The translations under genes and the position numbers were made by a program. Source: Halobacteriovoraceae bacterium (GTDB lineage: Bacteria > Bdellovibrionota > Bacteriovoracia > Bacteriovoracales > Bacteriovoracaceae). From it: DNA of 64,000 nucleotides. This document shows, piece by piece, positions 37,765 to 47,323 of the stretch (its first letter is position 1; each line of letters begins with the position of its first letter). The notes beneath the pieces are model-generated. The model did no database searches. It saw nothing but the letters and a program-made list of their open reading frames with translations, and was not told the DNA's origin. The stretch covers positions 1 through 64,000 of the forward strand of contig PASP01000014.1 in assembly GCA_002712005.1 (NCBI GenBank), in the 5' to 3' direction.

Positions 37765-38904
37765 ATGAGCAAAAGAGATTATTACGATGTGTTAGGGGTT
37801 GCGAAGGGTGCAAGTAAAGATGAAATTAAAAAAGCCTATCGTAAACTTGCATTGAAATACCATCCCGATAGAAATCCTGATGACAAAGAAGCTGAAGTAA
37901 AATTCAAGGAAGCTTCTGAAGCTGCTGAAGTCCTTCTCGATGAAAATAAAAAAGCTCGTTATGATCAGTTCGGTCACGCAGGTGTTGATGGCCAAGCTGG
38001 TGGATTTGGCGGAGGTGGCTTTGGTGCCGGTGGCGACTTTGGCGATCTCGGAGATATTTTCGGAGATATCTTTGGCGATATTTTAGGTGGAGGACGAAGA
38101 GGTGGAGGTAGACGCCGACATCGCGGTACTCCTGGAAACGATCTACAAATGACTCTGGATGTGAGTTTTGAAGAAGCTGCATTTGGAGTTGAAAAAAATA
38201 TCTCTCTTACTCGATATGTTGAATGTGAAACTTGTGATGGTTCTGGTGCTCAGAATGGTTCACAGCCTTCAACTTGTGACATGTGTAATGGAATGGGAGA
38301 AGTGAGAAGACAGCAAGGTTTCTTTACCGTGGCTACAACTTGTCCTAAGTGTCAGGGAAGTGGACAGATGATTACGGACCCTTGTGGTTCTTGTTCTGGT
38401 CAAGGAAGAAAGCGTAAGAAAGTTGATCTTGCTGTAAAAGTTCCTGAAGGAATCGACACCAATCAAAGATTAAAGCTCTCCGGTGAAGGAGACGCAGGTA
38501 CTCAAGGTGCTCCTGATGGAGATCTCTATGTGGTGATCAATGTTCAACCACACTCTATTTTTGAAAGAGATGGTTTTAATCTTCATTGCACAGTGCCTAT
38601 TAGTTTCACTCAAGCAGCACTAGGTGATGAGGTTGAAGTTCCTACTCTTGATGGCCGAGTTTCAGTAACAATTGCTGAAGGAACACAGTCTGGTAAGAAA
38701 ATGAGATTAAAGGGTAAGGGAATCCAGAGACTTGGAGCTTACGGTCATGGAGATCTTATTTTGACTATACACGTTGAAACTCCGACAAAACTCAATGGTG
38801 AACAAAAAGACTTGTTGAGAAAGCTAGGCGAAATTAGGGGAGATCATAAATCTCATCCAATGAGCCGTGGCTTCTTTGATAAAGTAAAAGATTTATTTCA
38901 ATAA
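37765..38904 (+). CDS. dnaJ: Chaperone DnaJ (Hsp40, type I)
   Basis: DnaJ (379 aa) stimulates DnaK ATPase and delivers clients. The J domain has the HPD motif ([10 protein letters not shown]). A Gly/Phe-rich region (about 75-115) is followed by four zinc repeats ([36 protein letters not shown]) and a C-terminal substrate domain ([17 protein letters not shown]). Domain order is standard. Confidence 0.97.
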   Translation: MSKRDYYDVLGVAKGASKDEIKKAYRKLALKYHPDRNPDDKEAEVKFKEASEAAEVLLDENKKARYDQFGHAGVDGQAGGFGGGGFGAGGDFGDLGDIFGDIFGDILGGGRRGGGRRRHRGTPGNDLQMTLDVSFEEAAFGVEKNISLTRYVECETCDGSGAQNGSQPSTCDMCNGMGEVRRQQGFFTVATTCPKCQGSGQMITDPCGSCSGQGRKRKKVDLAVKVPEGIDTNQRLKLSGEGDAGTQGAPDGDLYVVINVQPHSIFERDGFNLHCTVPISFTQAALGDEVEVPTLDGRVSVTIAEGTQSGKKMRLKGKGIQRLGAYGHGDLILTIHVETPTKLNGEQKDLLRKLGEIRGDHKSHPMSRGFFDKVKDLFQ

Positions 38905-38917
38905 TTTATTCTATTTA

Positions 38918-38946
38918 GCCCTAGTTAATGAGTAGTTTACTAGGGC
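38918..38946 (+). terminator. Hairpin after dnaJ, probable weak terminator
   Basis: GCCCTAGT (38918-38925) pairs perfectly with ACTAGGGC (38939-38946) across a 13-nt loop. There is no immediate T-tract, only a pyrimidine-rich stretch (CTTCCTTTCTTTTT) a few bases later. Confidence 0.5.
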
Positions 38947-38999
38947 AATAAAACTTCCTTTCTTTTTATTTGTGAAAACCTAGGCGATTAGCGTTCTGC

Positions 39000-39027
39000 T
39001 TGTGTTCCTTTGCTTTAAAGCTATAAT
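39000..39027 (+). promoter_or_regulatory. Promoter of the LpoA-like lipoprotein gene
   Basis: A perfect -10 TATAAT at 39022-39027 with TTGTGT at 39000-39005 (16-nt spacer), 38 nt before the start codon chosen for the gene. Confidence 0.6.
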
Positions 39028-39064
39028 AGTTAAACCTATAAAATTATTAGAGGTAAGGTTCTCA

Positions 39065-41074
39065 ATGAAGAAATTTCTTTCGATTATTTCACTATCGCTG
39101 CTTTTATTTTTGAGCTGTTGCTCAGATATTTCGATGATCTCTAGAGGGGCTAGAGAGGATCTCTATACATCGGAATTCTTAAGCCAAATTGATTCTATCA
39201 AATCTACTTATAAGAGAGGAGATGCTGAAACAGCATTGAAAAAGTTGAAGGCTTTTGATGAAACTAAAATGTTACCTTCTGAGAAAGCGATGAGAAGAAA
39301 TTTAATTGGGGTTATCTATTTTGGTAAGGCCAATTACGAGCAGGCCATTTTTAATTTTGATCAAGCACTTGCAACATCAAGATTAGATGAGAGTCTAACA
39401 GCACAGATCTATCTTAATCTTTCGAGTAGTTATTACAAATTAGGGATGAGCGAGAAGGCTTTTGAAGTTTTAAGGAATGCTCCCTATACCGCATTAGAGG
39501 GACCTGAGTCGATTAAGTTCCATAAATTAAGATATAGGCTTGCTCAGGAACTCGGTCACGATAGGGAAGCTCTTATTTCTCTTATTTATACCTTGTCTCA
39601 AAAAAATAAGATTAGTGAATTAAGAATAGATCCCCTTTATGAAATTCTTGTTGGAAAGTTTAGAAAACTTGATCAGCGGGAGAAATATAAAGTATTTGAG
39701 GAATTCGAAGAGACGAAACCATTTGTAATCGGTTACTTGTCTTATTTAGAAGCTGAAAAAGTATATTATTCAGGTAAGAAAGATGAAGCTAGTGATTTGA
39801 TTGGTTGGATCTCTGATAACTTTAGGGTCTACCCTGAAATTGCAAACCTAATTGATAACTTTACTTATCGTGTAGAGAACTACGCTAAATTAAATCGACT
39901 CAATATTGGAGGGGTTCTGCCTCTTAGTGGAAAAAATAAAAGTTATGGTCAAAGGGCTTTGATGGGCATTGATGCCGCTTTGAGAGAATTGAAAAAAACA
40001 AATCCAGAAATGCCGGAGTTTAAAATTATTGTTAGAGACTCAAAAGGCTCTGGTGTCGTTGGCGCTAACCAAGTTAGAAATCTTGTTGAAAATGATTTTG
40101 TTTCAGTCATCATAGGTGGTCTCTACTCAACTGAGGCGACTAAGGAATTTGAGTCAGCAAAGAAAAGAGGCGTCTTTTATATCAGTCTTTCTCAGGTATA
40201 TTTAGATAAAGAAGATAAAGATCATTTACTTTTAGAAGTACCCGGATCAATCGAATCTCAAATGAACGAGCTCTTTTCAGAAGAAGTTCTTACTAACTTC
40301 GGAAAAAGGGCTGCGATTGTTTATCCAGAGTCCAAACGTGGAATGTCTTATGTAAATGAATTTTGGAGAAAGGCGAAACTGAATAATATTCCAGTAGCTG
40401 GTGTATATGGCTATGACAAGGAAACAAAGGACTTTAGAGCACCGATAAAAAACCTTTTGGGCTTAAAGTATCCGAGAGCTCGTATGGAAGAATATAAGAT
40501 CTTACAAGAGATACATGAGCTTGAAGATAATAGAACGATTCGAAGAATTCAAACACTCGGTCCCCAAATGGATTTCGACTGGGTTTTTATTCCAATGTAT
40601 CCACTAGAAGCTATTCAAATTATTCCCGTATTTAAATATTACGATGCTAAATCGGTTCCTGTTGTTGGAGGACCTAGTTGGAGAAGTAAGAGATTAAGTG
40701 CAGAGAGCTACAAGTTTAACAATATTCACTTTGTCGGTGATGATGTGGCGAATGCTTCTGATGAGCTGGGAGCTAGCTTTTCAAAGGCCTATAAGAAGTC
40801 TTTAGGTCTAATCGAATTGAGGGCCTTTGATAGTATGAAAATCGCACTGGATTTATTGACGAAAGAAGAGTTTGAAACGAGAGACGAGCTAGATATGTCT
40901 ATTCGAGGTTTAGATCAATTTGTTGGTAAGACTGGAGAGTGGGCTCTAAAAGATGGAATTTGGCTAAAGAAAATGGCAAGTCTGTATTTCAGGAGAGGAA
41001 AAATTATTCCTTTAAAAGTTAAAGAGGTTGAAGAGGCAGAAGAGACAGTTGAAAATTCACAATCTCAACAGTAG
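39065..41074 (+). CDS. LpoA-like lipoprotein: TPR plus periplasmic-binding fold
   Basis: A 669-aa lipoprotein. The signal (MKKFLSIISLSLLLFLSCCSD) ends in a lipobox-like LFLSC. An N-terminal TPR-rich half (about 30-275) includes ANYEQAIFNFDQALATS. The second half (about 280-650) is a type I periplasmic-binding fold starting NIGGVLPLSGKNKSYGQRALMGIDAAL. TPR followed by PBP fold is the LpoA architecture; LpoA activates PBP1a for peptidoglycan synthesis. A solute-binding lipoprotein remains possible. The start at 39065 has GAGGTAAGG upstream. The 3' end overlaps the convergent glycosyltransferase by 18 nt. Confidence 0.82.
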   Translation: MKKFLSIISLSLLLFLSCCSDISMISRGAREDLYTSEFLSQIDSIKSTYKRGDAETALKKLKAFDETKMLPSEKAMRRNLIGVIYFGKANYEQAIFNFDQALATSRLDESLTAQIYLNLSSSYYKLGMSEKAFEVLRNAPYTALEGPESIKFHKLRYRLAQELGHDREALISLIYTLSQKNKISELRIDPLYEILVGKFRKLDQREKYKVFEEFEETKPFVIGYLSYLEAEKVYYSGKKDEASDLIGWISDNFRVYPEIANLIDNFTYRVENYAKLNRLNIGGVLPLSGKNKSYGQRALMGIDAALRELKKTNPEMPEFKIIVRDSKGSGVVGANQVRNLVENDFVSVIIGGLYSTEATKEFESAKKRGVFYISLSQVYLDKEDKDHLLLEVPGSIESQMNELFSEEVLTNFGKRAAIVYPESKRGMSYVNEFWRKAKLNNIPVAGVYGYDKETKDFRAPIKNLLGLKYPRARMEEYKILQEIHELEDNRTIRRIQTLGPQMDFDWVFIPMYPLEAIQIIPVFKYYDAKSVPVVGGPSWRSKRLSAESYKFNNIHFVGDDVANASDELGASFSKAYKKSLGLIELRAFDSMKIALDLLTKEEFETRDELDMSIRGLDQFVGKTGEWALKDGIWLKKMASLYFRRGKIIPLKVKEVEEAEETVENSQSQQ

Positions 41075-42049
41075 TCGGAGCAAACCAGTCAAAGTACCAA
41101 GACCATAGAGTAAATTAATCATTATTTGATACAAGAGGGCCACAAAGAAATATTGTGGCCTTTTTATTGTTACCTTAAGAGTGAATGCCACACTTAAAAA
41201 GATATATAAAGCCCAGATTTGTACATAGGCAGGGTGTAATGAATTGTTTTCTAATAATTGGGTAAAAGTACAAAAAATAAAAATAATCCAACAAGAGGGG
41301 ATCAAAAATAGAATTCCGCTTAAGGAGGGAATCTTCTTTATGCTCTTTATTCTATAAAACCCACTTCTGAACACAGCAAAAGCTAAAGGAACGAGATTGG
41401 CCTTTCTGTAATGAAAGACAAATAGATCAGAGAAGTAATATATCTCGGCTCCCTTTGTTTGAGCCTGATGTATTAGAAGATTTTCTTCATTTCGGAAATA
41501 GGATTCAGGAAATGAAAGATCGTGATCTTTAAGAAAGGAGCGTCTAATCCATAAATGACAAAGAATGAGGTCACGTTCTGTGGCTTTTAGTATTGTCTTA
41601 TTTTGTTTTAAATGGCGAAGACGAGAGTGTGCCGTTGTCATAGGAGATTGAAGAGCAAGGCCTAGTGCCTGCTGAAAATAAGATGCTCTAATCGGAGTTT
41701 GGTCCGGGCCGCCAAAAATATCGATGTTTGGATGTTTTTCTAATAGATAAATCGCTTGCTGAAAATAATGATCGGGAAGGATAATATCATCATCAAAGAA
41801 TAGAACCCATTCTTTTGTTGCGTATTCTAGAGCTGCATTTCTAGCTGCAGCTGGAGTGCTGAATTTTTTATGGATAAAGTGAGTCACTTTACTGGGAATA
41901 TGACTGTCATTTAGCGGTTCATTACTATTATTGACGAGAACAATTTCGACATTACTTACTAAGAGATTAAGCTGATCAAGAAGATCTCTCAGCATTTTTT
42001 CTCTATTGTAGGTTACAATAATGATACTAATTTGATTTGTTACATCCAT
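41057..42049 (-). CDS. Family 2 glycosyltransferase with membrane tail
   Basis: A 330-aa protein. The GT-A domain (about 1-225) has ISIIIVTYNREKMLRDLLDQL at the nucleotide-sugar site, a DXD-like FFDDDIILPDHYF and ARNAALEYATKEWVLFFDD. The C-terminal ~100 residues hold two to three membrane segments (SGILFLIPSCWIIFIFCTF and following). It probably transfers a sugar on the cytoplasmic face to a lipid-linked or surface glycan; donor and acceptor are unknown. No other glycan genes lie adjacent. Confidence 0.88.
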   Translation of the reverse strand: MDVTNQISIIIVTYNREKMLRDLLDQLNLLVSNVEIVLVNNSNEPLNDSHIPSKVTHFIHKKFSTPAAARNAALEYATKEWVLFFDDDIILPDHYFQQAIYLLEKHPNIDIFGGPDQTPIRASYFQQALGLALQSPMTTAHSRLRHLKQNKTILKATERDLILCHLWIRRSFLKDHDLSFPESYFRNEENLLIHQAQTKGAEIYYFSDLFVFHYRKANLVPLAFAVFRSGFYRIKSIKKIPSLSGILFLIPSCWIIFIFCTFTQLLENNSLHPAYVQIWALYIFLSVAFTLKVTIKRPQYFFVALLYQIMINLLYGLGTLTGLLRLLLRL

Positions 42050-42132
42050 ATTCCATACTAGAATAACATTGAAATCATTTATAGAGTAAAGCTTTATTGA
42101 TTTCCAAGTAAGAGAAAAGAGGTGCTAGTTCT

Positions 42133-43144
42133 ATGATTTCGTATTTTAACTTTTATGGCATTGAAGTTAAGTTGATATGTGATCAAATAGAACTTTCTAA
42201 AAAGCTTCATAAAGATTTCTCTTTTTTTAAAGCACGATCAGGCGAAGAGTCTTCAAAGAAGATTGTAATTAGTGCCCAGGCAAAGAAAATTGAAGAATAC
42301 CCCTTCTCCCCAAAAGTTATTCGCTTTCAAAATTCAAAAGTTAGAATCTATGAAAAAGATAAAGTAAGGATTTGTAGTTATTCCAGCAGTGAGACTCCAA
42401 ATAAAGATGAAATCAGTATCTCAAATTTAAAAAAAAAATAAGATTGAAATATTTTGCACAGACTTGAATAGACTTCATGAGCTAACTTATTTGGCAATCC
42501 TTTCAAGAGTTGGGAAAGCATTAGATGAGATTGGATTACATCGATTACATGCGATGGCAGCAATTAAAAATGAAACCCTTTATCTGGGACTTATGTCTAG
42601 TGGAGTAGGAAAGACAACACTTCTTACTCATCTATTATCAGAAGCAGAATTTTCATTAGTATCTGATGACTCACCCCTTATTGATCGCAAAGGGAGAGTC
42701 TATCCTTTTCCAATCAGAATGGGATTTGAAGCGGAGGGAATCATTCCACCGGGCTGGAATGAGGCTCCCTTTTATACCTTAAATAGGAAGGAGTATGGCC
42801 TTAAAAAACTTGTCTCGATAGAAGATATCAAGTCCCCAATAGGTGGGGAGTATAATAGAATTAAGTTATTCAAAGGAGAAAGGGGTTTTGAAAATGCAAA
42901 GCTAAAGCCTGTGTCCTTTCTTAAAGTTTTTAAACATATTTTCGATCAGGGTATTATTGGGGTCGGTCTCCCTATTCTATTTGAGTATTTTTGGGAATTT
43001 GGACCTATAGACTTTTTGAGAAAGATTAAAATCTTTTTTTCGCGCAGTTTGAGCTTCTATTGCTTAGTGAAAAGATCTGAAGTTTATGAGTTTCAGATGT
43101 CTAGCGAGATAAGTGAAAATATCAAAGAAATGAATAGAAACTAA
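42133..43144 (+). pseudogene. HPr kinase-like P-loop protein, frameshifted at an A10 tract
   Basis: Two frames (42133-42441 and the frame open up to 43144) join into one ~336-aa protein if one A of the ten at 42429-42438 is skipped. The continuous frame then reads ...NLK-KNKIEIFCTDLNRLHEL. The second part has a P-loop (LMSSGVGKTTLL) and FSLVSDDSPLIDRKGRVYPF, both like the HprK-like kinase fold seen in proteins found near peptide or polysaccharide clusters. HPr kinase activity itself is not implied. As written, translation stops at 42441, giving only 102 residues without the P-loop. Polymerase slippage on A10, a true indel, or a homopolymer sequencing error would each explain it. Confidence 0.7.
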
Positions 43145-43167
43145 AAAGCACTCAATTAGAGTGCTTT
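43145..43167 (-). terminator. Terminator of the small minus-strand unit
   Basis: A 9-bp stem (AAAGCACTC at 43145-43153 with GAGTGCTTT at 43159-43167) and 5-nt loop. Read on the minus strand the stem ends in five T; on the plus strand the tail is only TTTATT. It lies immediately after the plus-strand kinase-like gene, so it may serve both strands. Confidence 0.75.
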
Positions 43168-43208
43168 ATTAGATTCTTTTTAAAAGAAGTTTGCGTGATA
43201 GGGGAAAA

Positions 43209-43283
43209 TTATTTGTTTTTCCCAGCAGCGATACGCTTTTGGATACGAGCTTTTTTCTTAGCTTGTCCCTTTTTTCTTCTCAT
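43209..43283 (-). CDS. Small basic peptide (24 aa), ribosomal-protein-like
   Basis: On the minus strand a 25-codon frame starts at the ATG at 43283 and stops at 43209-43211. Twelve of 24 residues are Lys or Arg; it begins MRRKKGQAKKKAR and ends AAGKNK. It has a good promoter (TATAAT complement at 43315-43320) and a terminator at 43145-43167, so the 374-nt gap between neighbouring genes is a complete transcription unit of about 165 nt. The start lacks a strong SD (only purine-rich AAGAAAGAAAAGCG). Length and composition recall very small ribosomal proteins (bL37 or bTHX types), without a match I can claim. Alternatively the transcript is a non-coding RNA. Confidence 0.55.
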   Translation of the reverse strand: MRRKKGQAKKKARIQKRIAAGKNK

Positions 43284-43314
43284 TTTAAGTTCGCTTTTCT
43301 TTCTTCACATTCCC

Positions 43315-43343
43315 ATTATACAACCTCTACTGCTAAGTGTTAC
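43315..43343 (-). promoter_or_regulatory. Promoter of the small basic-peptide gene
   Basis: On the minus strand: GTAACA (complement of 43338-43343), 17 nt, and a perfect TATAAT (complement of 43315-43320). Transcription would begin near 43308, 25 nt before the ATG. Confidence 0.65.
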
Positions 43344-43518
43344 GGATAAAGAATTTCGCTCCATATTAGATTCTCTGGGCCAAAATGGCAAGGTAGACGA
43401 ATATATTTGGTCGTTTTTGCACGATTAACGCTAGGGAAATATTGTCATAGAATCCTTCTAAGTGATAAATTTTACATATTCTCACCCCAAGGAGGGGTAA
43501 AGCGTAAAAGGAATGACG

Positions 43519-44562
43519 ATGAGTGCCAAAAAGAGGACTTCAAGCTCTTCATCAAAGAAATTAAATAAAAAAACTAAGACTTCAAAAAAGAAGTCCACTC
43601 CGTCACGCGCGAAGAAGAAAGTATCCAAAAAAACGGCAAAAAAAACGGCAAAGAAAGCGGCAAAGAAATCCGCAAAGAAACCAACAAGCCCAGCCTCACC
43701 CCCACCTTCCTCCACTGAAGAAGACTTCATCAATAGTCCTCTTGCCGTAAAGAAATCTCTCATGCAATCCATGCGAATTCACGGCAACGAGGAAAAGAGA
43801 AGAATTGCTATCGACATGCTCGAGCGCTATACGGGTCACAACTTTGAAGACTTTCAAAAGCAAATTATTCTTACCAATTTCCATTACTATGTTGAAAGAT
43901 TTAACGCTATTTTAGATGACTCTCACTACACTGAGGGTTCAGCTTTTAAAGCGTCGAGCTCAAAGAAAGCAGAGGTCACCATTATAGAATTTGGAGTTGG
44001 ATCGGCAATGGCTGCTCTCATCGGTGAATTGATCTCTGTTGTTGAACCGAAGGCCGTACTCTTTCTTGGGCTTTGTGGAGCAGTTCATCCTTCCTTGAAA
44101 GTAGGAGACTTTATTCTTCCTATTGCCTCCATTCGAGCAGAGGGTGTATCTCGTCACTTTTTACCACGACAAGTTCCGGCTTTGCCTACATTTAAAGTAC
44201 AGAAGTTTGTAAGTCAGATTCTTGTCGAACATGGACTTGAATATAGAACTGGAACGATTCATTCTACAGATTTTCGTTTCTGGGAGTTTGACGAAAAATT
44301 CAAATTAAATTTAATGGAAGAAAGAGTTTTAGCAGTGGAGATGGAAACGGCTGCTTTATTTACAACATGCTTTGTAAGTAAAGTTAGTATTGGGGCTCTA
44401 TTGTTAGTATCTGATTGTCCGCTAAAGCCTGGTGGGATTAAGACGAAAGCTTCAGCGAAGTCAGTATTTAAAAAGTTTACAGATAAGCATATTGAGCTAG
44501 GAATTGAGGCCATGGCCGATATTGCTGAGCGCGGAGAAAATATAAGACACTATCATTGGTAA
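43519..44562 (+). CDS. amn: AMP nucleosidase-like protein with histone-H1-like tail
   Basis: A 347-aa protein in two parts. Residues 1 to about 65 are Lys/Ser/Ala-rich with AKK repeats (KKTAKKTAKKAAKKSAKKP), ending in a Pro/Ser linker. The rest is a nucleoside phosphorylase-fold enzyme: IIEFGVGSAMAALIGELI, VLFLGLCGAVHPSLKVGDFILP, the substrate motif VEMETAALF and LLVSDCPLKPGG. This resembles AMP nucleosidase (AMP to adenine plus ribose 5-phosphate); a related nucleoside phosphorylase is possible. The start at 43519 gives AAAGGA 6-7 nt spacing; the ATG at 43513 is too close. The tail could bind nucleic acid, as in histone H1-like proteins. Confidence 0.85.
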   Translation: MSAKKRTSSSSSKKLNKKTKTSKKKSTPSRAKKKVSKKTAKKTAKKAAKKSAKKPTSPASPPPSSTEEDFINSPLAVKKSLMQSMRIHGNEEKRRIAIDMLERYTGHNFEDFQKQIILTNFHYYVERFNAILDDSHYTEGSAFKASSSKKAEVTIIEFGVGSAMAALIGELISVVEPKAVLFLGLCGAVHPSLKVGDFILPIASIRAEGVSRHFLPRQVPALPTFKVQKFVSQILVEHGLEYRTGTIHSTDFRFWEFDEKFKLNLMEERVLAVEMETAALFTTCFVSKVSIGALLLVSDCPLKPGGIKTKASAKSVFKKFTDKHIELGIEAMADIAERGENIRHYHW

Positions 44563-44586
44563 TTTAATACTAAGTTAAGGATATAA

Positions 44587-45627
<1,041 letters not shown>

Positions 45628-45650
45628 ATAGAAGTTGGGGTCTTAAAGCT

Positions 45651-46508
45651 ATGCTAAACTCATCAAACTTTATAAAGCTTTCTTTAGATGAAATGACGAT
45701 CAAGTTAGGAACTCTTGAGAAGCAAAAAGAAATGATGAAAATATGGATTCGTGGTGAAGAGGCCCAACTTTATAGAGTTTCTAATTTCTATATTTTCAAA
45801 TCCCCTGAAAGAAGAGTGGCTTACTTGAGCTTATTTTCAGAGGGAAAAGAATCTGATGATACCTATGTAGGAAAAAGGATACTCTTTACTTTTAACTTAA
45901 AAGAAGTCGACTATTTTTCTGAAGGGGTCGTGAGTTACGATGAAGTTCACGAAACATTAGTAGTAGAACTTGATAAAGAATTCTATCGTTCAGAAAAAAG
46001 AACTAATGAAAGACTACTTACTTATCCTCATCACCAAGTTTATGTATATTTCAAAGTACAAGATGAGAAAGATGAAAGTAATGTTATCGAATTAAAGAGG
46101 GAAGAAGATAAACTCTATCTCGATTATAAACAAAGACAAAAGAAAGAATTAAAAGAGAAGCTTAAAGAAAAGGTTAGCGATATTGAAGACCTCGTAGGAT
46201 TTCGAGTTTTAGATATATCGCGATCAGGAGTGGCGTTTCTTGTTGGCGAAGATGAAGGGAAGTACTTTTCAGACAGAGCTAAGTATTCTTTCTATGTACT
46301 CTTTGATGGAGACCTCTTTGTCGTAAAAGGGGCTAAGCTTGTTTATAAAGTGGATTATGTTGGCGGTAAAGAAGGAAAGAAAAGATTTAAAGTAGGCTTA
46401 ACTTTTGCGCCAGTTGATAATTTAACTCATTATGTGACAGAGCTTCTGAAAGAAGGGGTAGAAACAGATTCAATTAAAAGAGAATTCGAGGATTTTATAG
46501 ATGATTAA
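45651..46508 (+). CDS. PilZ-like domain protein
   Basis: A 285-aa cytoplasmic protein. After an N-terminal beta-rich region (about 1-110), a putative cyclic-di-GMP PilZ domain begins with an Arg-rich RSEKRTNERLLTYP (the RXXXR element) and continues with DISRSGVAFLVG (the D/NxSxxG element) and FKVGLTF. A charged helix of about 35 residues (KQRQKKELKEKLKEKVSD) is inserted between the two motifs, which is unusual. Binding of c-di-GMP is inferred. It follows mreB by 23 nt and overlaps the next gene by 8 nt, suggesting one operon. Confidence 0.7.
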   Translation: MLNSSNFIKLSLDEMTIKLGTLEKQKEMMKIWIRGEEAQLYRVSNFYIFKSPERRVAYLSLFSEGKESDDTYVGKRILFTFNLKEVDYFSEGVVSYDEVHETLVVELDKEFYRSEKRTNERLLTYPHHQVYVYFKVQDEKDESNVIELKREEDKLYLDYKQRQKKELKEKLKEKVSDIEDLVGFRVLDISRSGVAFLVGEDEGKYFSDRAKYSFYVLFDGDLFVVKGAKLVYKVDYVGGKEGKKRFKVGLTFAPVDNLTHYVTELLKEGVETDSIKREFEDFIDD

Positions 46509-47298
46509 GAAAGTCATTTTAATCACATTTATTCTTTGCCTATCAAGCTGCTCGCAGCTTATGAAAAGGGGTGGGAAAAGTTCGTCTGGAAAGAAGCGAG
46601 GAAGTCAATCATCACGGCCTGCACATTATAATGCCAAACTTACATTACAAGATAAGTCAGGGAAGTTTGAAGTTGTTCGTGAATCAGGAATGGCGAAAGA
46701 TAAGAAGAATTATGTAACGAAGTACCGTGTTTATTCTGTTAGTGGGCCAGGTAGGAAGATTCTTGAGCAGTCAATTGTATTTGCTACTCCCGGCGTTTTA
46801 AGTGATAAGGTTCGATTGATGCGACCCCATCGATCTCAATATAAAGTTTGGTTTGATAAGCAACTTTATCAAACAGAAACGACTGTAAATCCCAAAGAGA
46901 AGTCTTTGGTTGTGAAAATGGAAAGTCCTGAAAAACAGTGGAGCGGAACTAAAAAGTACGTCTTCCCTGGAGGTAATGGTATATTCTGTTACTTTACTCA
47001 AGCCTTTGAGTGTATCAAGTATACGGGATTTATTGATAAGGCCATTGAAGCAAATGCAGGAAAAGTTAGTTTTCATATGATTTGGGATGGTTTTCCCTAT
47101 TTTCATGAACAATATTTAAATATTGCACCCGGACCATTTGCGCAGGCTGAAATGGAATACGATGGAAAAACAAATGAGGGCGAACATCGTTTCTCTGTTT
47201 CTGTTTCAGGTAATGCTATTTTTTATCTTTATAATGAAAATAAAGAATATGTTAAAATGTTTTGGCCTGCCCAAGGTTTATCTCTATACGATAAGTAA
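46501..47298 (+). CDS. Lipoprotein of unknown function
   Basis: A 265-aa protein with a lipoprotein signal: KKVILITFILCLSSCSQ, lipobox LSSC at residues 14-17. A Ser/Lys/Gly-rich linker (about 20-40) leads to a beta-rich domain containing aromatic motifs (IFCYFTQAFECIKYTG, HMIWDGFPYFHEQYLNIAPG). I do not recognise the family. Two Cys in the domain could form a disulfide. Overlap with the PilZ-like gene by 8 nt ties their expression. Confidence 0.78.
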   Translation: MIKKVILITFILCLSSCSQLMKRGGKSSSGKKRGSQSSRPAHYNAKLTLQDKSGKFEVVRESGMAKDKKNYVTKYRVYSVSGPGRKILEQSIVFATPGVLSDKVRLMRPHRSQYKVWFDKQLYQTETTVNPKEKSLVVKMESPEKQWSGTKKYVFPGGNGIFCYFTQAFECIKYTGFIDKAIEANAGKVSFHMIWDGFPYFHEQYLNIAPGPFAQAEMEYDGKTNEGEHRFSVSVSGNAIFYLYNENKEYVKMFWPAQGLSLYDK

Positions 47299-47323
47299 GA
47301 ACTAAAACTAAAGAAGATTTATA

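Noticed and set aside
43145-43167. CIRCE (HrcA) operator from the GCACTC/GAGTGC arms
   Set aside because: The CIRCE spacer is 9 nt and the arms end TTAGCACTC/GAGTGCTAA; here the spacer is 5 nt with AAAGCACTC, downstream of a gene and followed by a T-tract on the minus strand. A terminator fits better.
43195-43428. A 77-aa hydrophobic protein on the plus strand
   Set aside because: It has no SD, and it is antisense to the small basic-peptide unit with its own promoter and terminator. The hydrophobicity comes from the complement of Lys/Arg codons.
43631-43690. Tandem repeat in the Lys-rich tail as a mobile or CRISPR-like element
   Set aside because: Short imperfect codon repeats (AAR-rich) inside an open frame with no spacers; explained by protein composition.
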